In this document: positions 32,701-34,805 of the stretch, piece by piece
Numbering within the stretch: the first letter of the stretch is position 1
Layout: every line of letters begins with the position of its first letter
Source of the DNA: Akkermansiaceae bacterium
GTDB taxonomy: Bacteria > Verrucomicrobiota > Verrucomicrobiia > Verrucomicrobiales > Akkermansiaceae
Reading direction: 5' to 3'
Length of the DNA: 34,805 bases
Assembly: GCA_028822935.1 (NCBI GenBank)
Contig: JAPKCM010000046.1
Span: 1-34,805, forward strand
Translations under genes and position numbers: made by a program
Notes under the pieces: generated by a model
Database searches by the model: none
Seen by the model: only the letters and a program-made list of their open reading frames with translations
Told to the model about the DNA's origin: nothing

Positions 32701-33433
32701 TGCGATTCTTCAAGGTCTCATGCGCTTGCGTCAGATCTGTTGTCATCCAGGTCTCATCGATCCGAAATGGCTTAAGGAAGAGAGTGCGAAGATGAGTGCG
32801 CTCTTTTATCTCCTCGATCAGCTGCGTGAGGAAAACCACAAGGTCCTCGTGTTTTCCCAGTTCGTTTCGATGCTTGATATCATCAAGACGCGTCTGGAGG
32901 TTGAGAGTCGTCCGTTCAACTACCTCACTGGTCAGACCAAGGACCGGAAAGGGGAGATTGAGAAGTTCCAGACCACGAAGGATCCTTCGGTGTTCCTGCT
33001 TTCCCTGAAAGCGGGTGGAGCGGGTCTGAACTTGACTTCGGCATCTTACGTCATCCTTTACGATCCATGGTGGAACCCTGCTGTGGAGAACCAGGCGATC
33101 GACCGGACGCACCGGATTGGTCAGAAGAACAAGGTCATTGCCTACCGACTTCTTACCCGCGATACCGTGGAAGAGAAAATTCGGATCTTGCAGCATCAGA
33201 AGACCGCTCTGGTTACCAATATCTTGGGAGATGAGGGCTTTGCCTCGAATCTCGGAATGGAGGATCTCCAGTTTATCCTCAGTCATGGAGGAAGTGAAGA
33301 AGATGACATGGGGACTCCGCCACCACCACCGATGAAGGAGGCTAAGGTGTTGGAAGAACCGATGACCAAGAAGAGGGTCGCGGCCGCTACTAAAATTGCC
33401 CGAAAGGCAGCCAAGAAGGAGCCGAAGAAATAA
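29798..33433 (+). CDS. SNF2 family ATPase/helicase-like protein with degenerate SWIM-type N terminus
   Basis: A 1211-residue protein. Residues about 23-75 look like the region that carries a SWIM zinc finger in bacterial SNF2 proteins, but only one Cys (in WFGGCST) remains. Residues about 80-690 are a long charged region I cannot assign. The SNF2 motor begins at about 695 (LRPYQVEGYQFLAYLATNG). Walker A is D728-MGLGK-T734, motif II is D830-EGQ, then GTPIENRLMDMWSL. The second lobe has VLVFSQFVSMLDII, LLSLKAGGAGLNLTSA, DPWWNPAVENQAIDRTHRIG (about 1089-1108). The tail is Lys/Ala-rich with a PPPPP run. It should translocate on double-stranded DNA or remodel a DNA-bound protein such as RNA polymerase. 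It is a single gene; no methyltransferase or nuclease partner is beside it. Confidence 0.93.
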   Translation: MANSMSALNPDRATLNFLNSFPEPVRKRGEELQEEGAVTQIFGNHLFIQGRVEDKSGIHRTTLRLQGNRWFGGCSTEAEDIAGAVMFAAMLERLHRGEDLPESPNEFDDTPVVDLIEEKLDRELDDKEAEFVTKVEKRYRRYVIEGEIHDHDMVRLNPRWEIASYEPLELWPVPPGDILEFWNYIAYALYKKKLPYAEFMDAVTDLEAVQRRMHDWEQERDVAAWYDRIESVNERPPQEIPHKIEFRLVSTINEARVEAREEFQDWVSLREKGEIERIVKLFDASALRMDAASQILFEHFLRYAEKTGEAYLDLENEDACRFMNLLFHQKELKGYMVNLDENAFRVVDEPLKWLCEDDPADPNSFGLQLVTISGENVSHSVRLLPGRTELYQSDETVFPGPSRWLEDTEIMPRYSIPKSVIDSLEGVEFLRKIGSSLPLSMKRRVTDLDLFPNFKMWVEQGLTAAETEHLVIDVKAFEAKGRRVEKLIKAGWDLVEQQPVKGKALLRFAREKLYPVPEILLEMGLTYDEKLEAFKTRITKQFPEKFAEWIGKMPKSLELDIEEKLKTILADPVSAAIRFEVVNQEIDWFDLRVVIDVDGVNLSKIQIRQLVAARGGYVRMDDGSWMRLEIKLDPDQRDAVTRLGLDPFDLSGETHRMHAMQLADPKAAEVFDPKAWKRIKDRARDIKIDVTPPVPEELNAILRPYQVEGYQFLAYLATNGFGGILADDMGLGKTIQSITYLLWLREYAPKNTKRKLGPALVVCPKSVLDVWATEVGKFAPQLKLKVLRTRDDLDIDEVNNVLDILVLNYAQLRVCGDELNKIRWLTVILDEGQQIKNPDSKAAKCARELDAENRLVLTGTPIENRLMDMWSLMAFAMPGVLGTRAYFKRRFDKRKDPSSQARLAARLRPFLLRRTKLQVAKDLPPRTEEEVFAGMEGIQEELYKAELKRIQKALLGLDSDEAVKKNSFAILQGLMRLRQICCHPGLIDPKWLKEESAKMSALFYLLDQLREENHKVLVFSQFVSMLDIIKTRLEVESRPFNYLTGQTKDRKGEIEKFQTTKDPSVFLLSLKAGGAGLNLTSASYVILYDPWWNPAVENQAIDRTHRIGQKNKVIAYRLLTRDTVEEKIRILQHQKTALVTNILGDEGFASNLGMEDLQFILSHGGSEEDDMGTPPPPPMKEAKVLEEPMTKKRVAAATKIARKAAKKEPKK

Positions 33434-33454
33434 CGCCTTGATACCCTTTCAGAC

Positions 33455-33487
33455 CCTCACTTCGAATAGGAAGTGGGGATCTTTTTT
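33455..33487 (+). terminator. Rho-independent terminator of the SNF2 gene
   Basis: A 9-bp stem, 33455-33463 with 33470-33478 (one G-T pair), closes a six-base loop (GAATAG) and is followed by TC and then T6 at 33482-33487. It sits 21 bases after the SNF2 stop and ends just before the stop of the convergent dprA. Confidence 0.85.
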
Positions 33488-33498
33488 ATCGGAGAATC

Positions 33499-34608
33499 TC
33501 AGCCAGAGAATTTCGTCTTCCGTCGGTATCGTTGCCCGGGAAGTTGGATGAGGAGTGCATTGAGTTCCATTTTCATCACAGCGATGGAAATAGTGGAAGC
33601 GGGAAGTCTGGTTTGAGCTACAAGCTCATCGACAGTTTTTTCATCGGAGCCAATCGCTTCGATGATGACAGCCTCTTCTGAAGAGAGATTTTTTGAGAGG
33701 GCAGGAGAAGATTCCGTTTCAGTGGGATCAAAGGAGAGAAACTGGAAGTCCTCCAAAATCTGCGATCCATCGGTGATAAGAGTCGCTCCGTCGCGGATGA
33801 GGTCGTGGCATCCGGCTGAGGTCGGTCGATCAATAGGCCCGGGGACGGCGTAAACTTGTCGGCCTGCTTCATTTGCAAGATTTGCGGTGATGAGGGAACC
33901 AGATCGGGAAGGACATTCTACGACGAGGGTGCCTTCTGTCCAGTAAGCGACGATTCGATTTCGTTGAGGGAAGGTTTTCTTGTCGGGAGGCATTCGGAGC
34001 GGGAATTCCGAGACGACTGCGCCATGGCCTGAGGCGATTTTTTCGGCCAAGCCGAGATTTTCGGGAGGGTAGAGCTGCATTAAGCCTGAGCCGATGACAG
34101 CGATCGTCCGTCCTTTTGCAGCGAGGGCACCTTCGTGCGCGCAGGTGTCGATTCCCCGAGCGAGTCCTGAGGTGATGGTGATTCCCGCTTGAGCGAGCTG
34201 GAAGGAGAGTTTTCGAGCTGATTCCTTACCGTAGTGGGTGGCACGGCGCGAGCCTACGATCGCGATTCCATGGTCGTCCCGGCTTTGCAGGTCGCCCCAA
34301 ACGTAAAGAATGACGGGGGCATCGTGGGATTCCAGCAGCTTTCGAGGGTAGCGATCATCCTCTCGGGTGAGAATGGCAATTTCCCGTTCCTTCGCGAGGC
34401 GGATTTCTTCCGAGGGATCGGAATGAGATTCCCAGTCAATGATGATTCCCGCTGACTCGGGGCCGATGCCATTGACTTGTTCCAGCTGTTGCAGGGGGCT
34501 GGTGAGTGCCTTCGTTGCTGAGCCGAAGGCGGTGACCAAGCGGTTTGTTTTCACCGGTCCGATTCGAGGGAGCTGATTGAGGGCGATGAGTGCTTCGGCT
34601 TCAGTCAT
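33499..34608 (-). CDS. dprA: DNA-processing protein DprA
   Basis: A 369-residue protein that loads RecA on incoming single-stranded DNA during natural transformation. Residues 1-60 form a helix-hairpin-helix/SAM-like domain (LNQLPRIGPVKTNRL, VNGIGPESAG). The Rossmann-like core at about 115-290 has GSRRAT (119-124), SGLARGID (147-154), VIGSGLMQLYPPEN, FPQRNRI (213-219), SGSLITANLANEAGR and VYAVPGPIDRP. A C-terminal winged-helix domain covers about 305-362. All usual parts are present and length is normal. It is often next to topA; here the plus-strand neighbour is a tRNA-Asn, divergent. The start at ATG 34608 gives the conserved N terminus. Confidence 0.97.
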   Translation of the reverse strand: MTEAEALIALNQLPRIGPVKTNRLVTAFGSATKALTSPLQQLEQVNGIGPESAGIIIDWESHSDPSEEIRLAKEREIAILTREDDRYPRKLLESHDAPVILYVWGDLQSRDDHGIAIVGSRRATHYGKESARKLSFQLAQAGITITSGLARGIDTCAHEGALAAKGRTIAVIGSGLMQLYPPENLGLAEKIASGHGAVVSEFPLRMPPDKKTFPQRNRIVAYWTEGTLVVECPSRSGSLITANLANEAGRQVYAVPGPIDRPTSAGCHDLIRDGATLITDGSQILEDFQFLSFDPTETESSPALSKNLSSEEAVIIEAIGSDEKTVDELVAQTRLPASTISIAVMKMELNALLIQLPGQRYRRKTKFSG

Positions 34609-34746
34609 TGATTAAAGAAATACTAGAGAGATGGGATTGTGGGAAGCTTGAGAAAAAATCTCTCGTTTTAGGTTCTTTTTCCCTTGTCATCTGGTGAGTA
34701 ACGATTCATTTTCCCGCCGCCTCACTAGAGGCGATATTTGAGAAAT

Positions 34747-34805
34747 TCCTGCGTAGCTCAGCGGTAGAGCGGGTGACTGTTAATCACTAGGTCCTTGGTT
34801 CGACC
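34747..34805 (+). tRNA. tRNA-Asn (anticodon GTT), 3' end outside window
   Basis: The 5' acceptor strand TCCTGCG is at 34747-34753, the D stem GCTC/GAGC at 34756-34759 and 34667+100 (34767-34770), and the anticodon arm at 34772-34788 with loop CTGTTAA, so the anticodon GTT is at 34779-34781. The T-loop GGTTCGA follows at 34797-34803. The last 15 or so bases lie beyond the window. Confidence 0.96.

Noticed and set aside
29798-33433. SNF2 gene as part of a phage-defence island
   Set aside because: Neighbours are a periplasmic repeat protein and dprA; no nuclease, methyltransferase, phospholipase-D or other defence partner is adjacent.
1-34805. CRISPR array, insertion sequence, prophage or attachment site
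   Set aside because: No regularly spaced direct repeats, transposase or integrase motifs, or flanking target duplications were seen. The tRNA at the right edge is cut, so integration on its 3' side cannot be judged.

Overview
The window is 34.8 kb of ordinary bacterial chromosome with mid-range GC. It holds 26 well-supported or probable protein genes, three small or doubtful reading frames and the first 59 bases of a tRNA-Asn. I see no insertion sequence, prophage, CRISPR array or integration scar. The gene content points to a Gram-negative member of the Verrucomicrobia, probably Verrucomicrobiales. The reasons are a pyruvate phosphate dikinase, Sec- and lipobox-bearing envelope proteins, a secreted FG-GAP/sialidase fusion, a PepSY-DUF4956 membrane protein, a YlbF-like protein with a glycine-rich Cys-Cys tail, and two long periplasmic W-x-x-x-DP-x-x-A repeat proteins. 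Few starts have a good Shine-Dalgarno sequence. The taxonomic call is inference, since there is no rRNA here.

Layout. 1-1293: 3' part of ppdK and its strong terminator. 1347-3741: a PepSY-DUF4956 membrane protein and RadC on the minus strand, then a DCC thiol-disulfide protein on the plus strand. 3747-7301: a minus-strand oligopeptide transporter operon (oppA-oppB-oppC) without its ATPase genes. 7302-7660: a 359-base gap with no gene. 7661-11672: a plus-strand nucleotide-biosynthesis cluster, purD-pyrR-pyrB-pyrC. 11684-12313: three short membrane-protein frames. 12293-14768: a VIT-family metal transporter and a SulP anion transporter. 14955-21416: a tightly packed minus-strand operon mfd-surA-like-coaD-cstA. 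21596-25829: the FG-GAP/sialidase protein, a lipoprotein amidase and a YkgJ-type cysteine-cluster protein. 25833-29601: lipoprotein MsrA, two paralogous repeat proteins and a YlbF-like gene between the paralogues. 29798-34608: a large SNF2 ATPase and DprA, convergent on a terminator. 34747-34805: tRNA-Asn(GTT), cut by the window end.

Functional themes. Central metabolism and nucleotide synthesis (PpdK, PurD, PyrRBC, CoaD) are mixed with nutrient uptake (Opp, SulP, CstA, VIT), DNA repair and DNA handling (Mfd, RadC, DprA, SNF2) and envelope maintenance (SurA-like chaperone, amidase, MsrA). The least explained part is 25.8-29.6 kb. There, two diverged copies of a helical-repeat, membrane-anchored periplasmic protein flank a YlbF homologue, and one copy sits directly upstream of msrA. 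That locus, the sialidase fusion, the PepSY-DUF4956 protein and the possible non-AUG signal-peptide frame after cstA are the parts most worth a second look. I did not find anything I can confidently call a new defence or mobile system.
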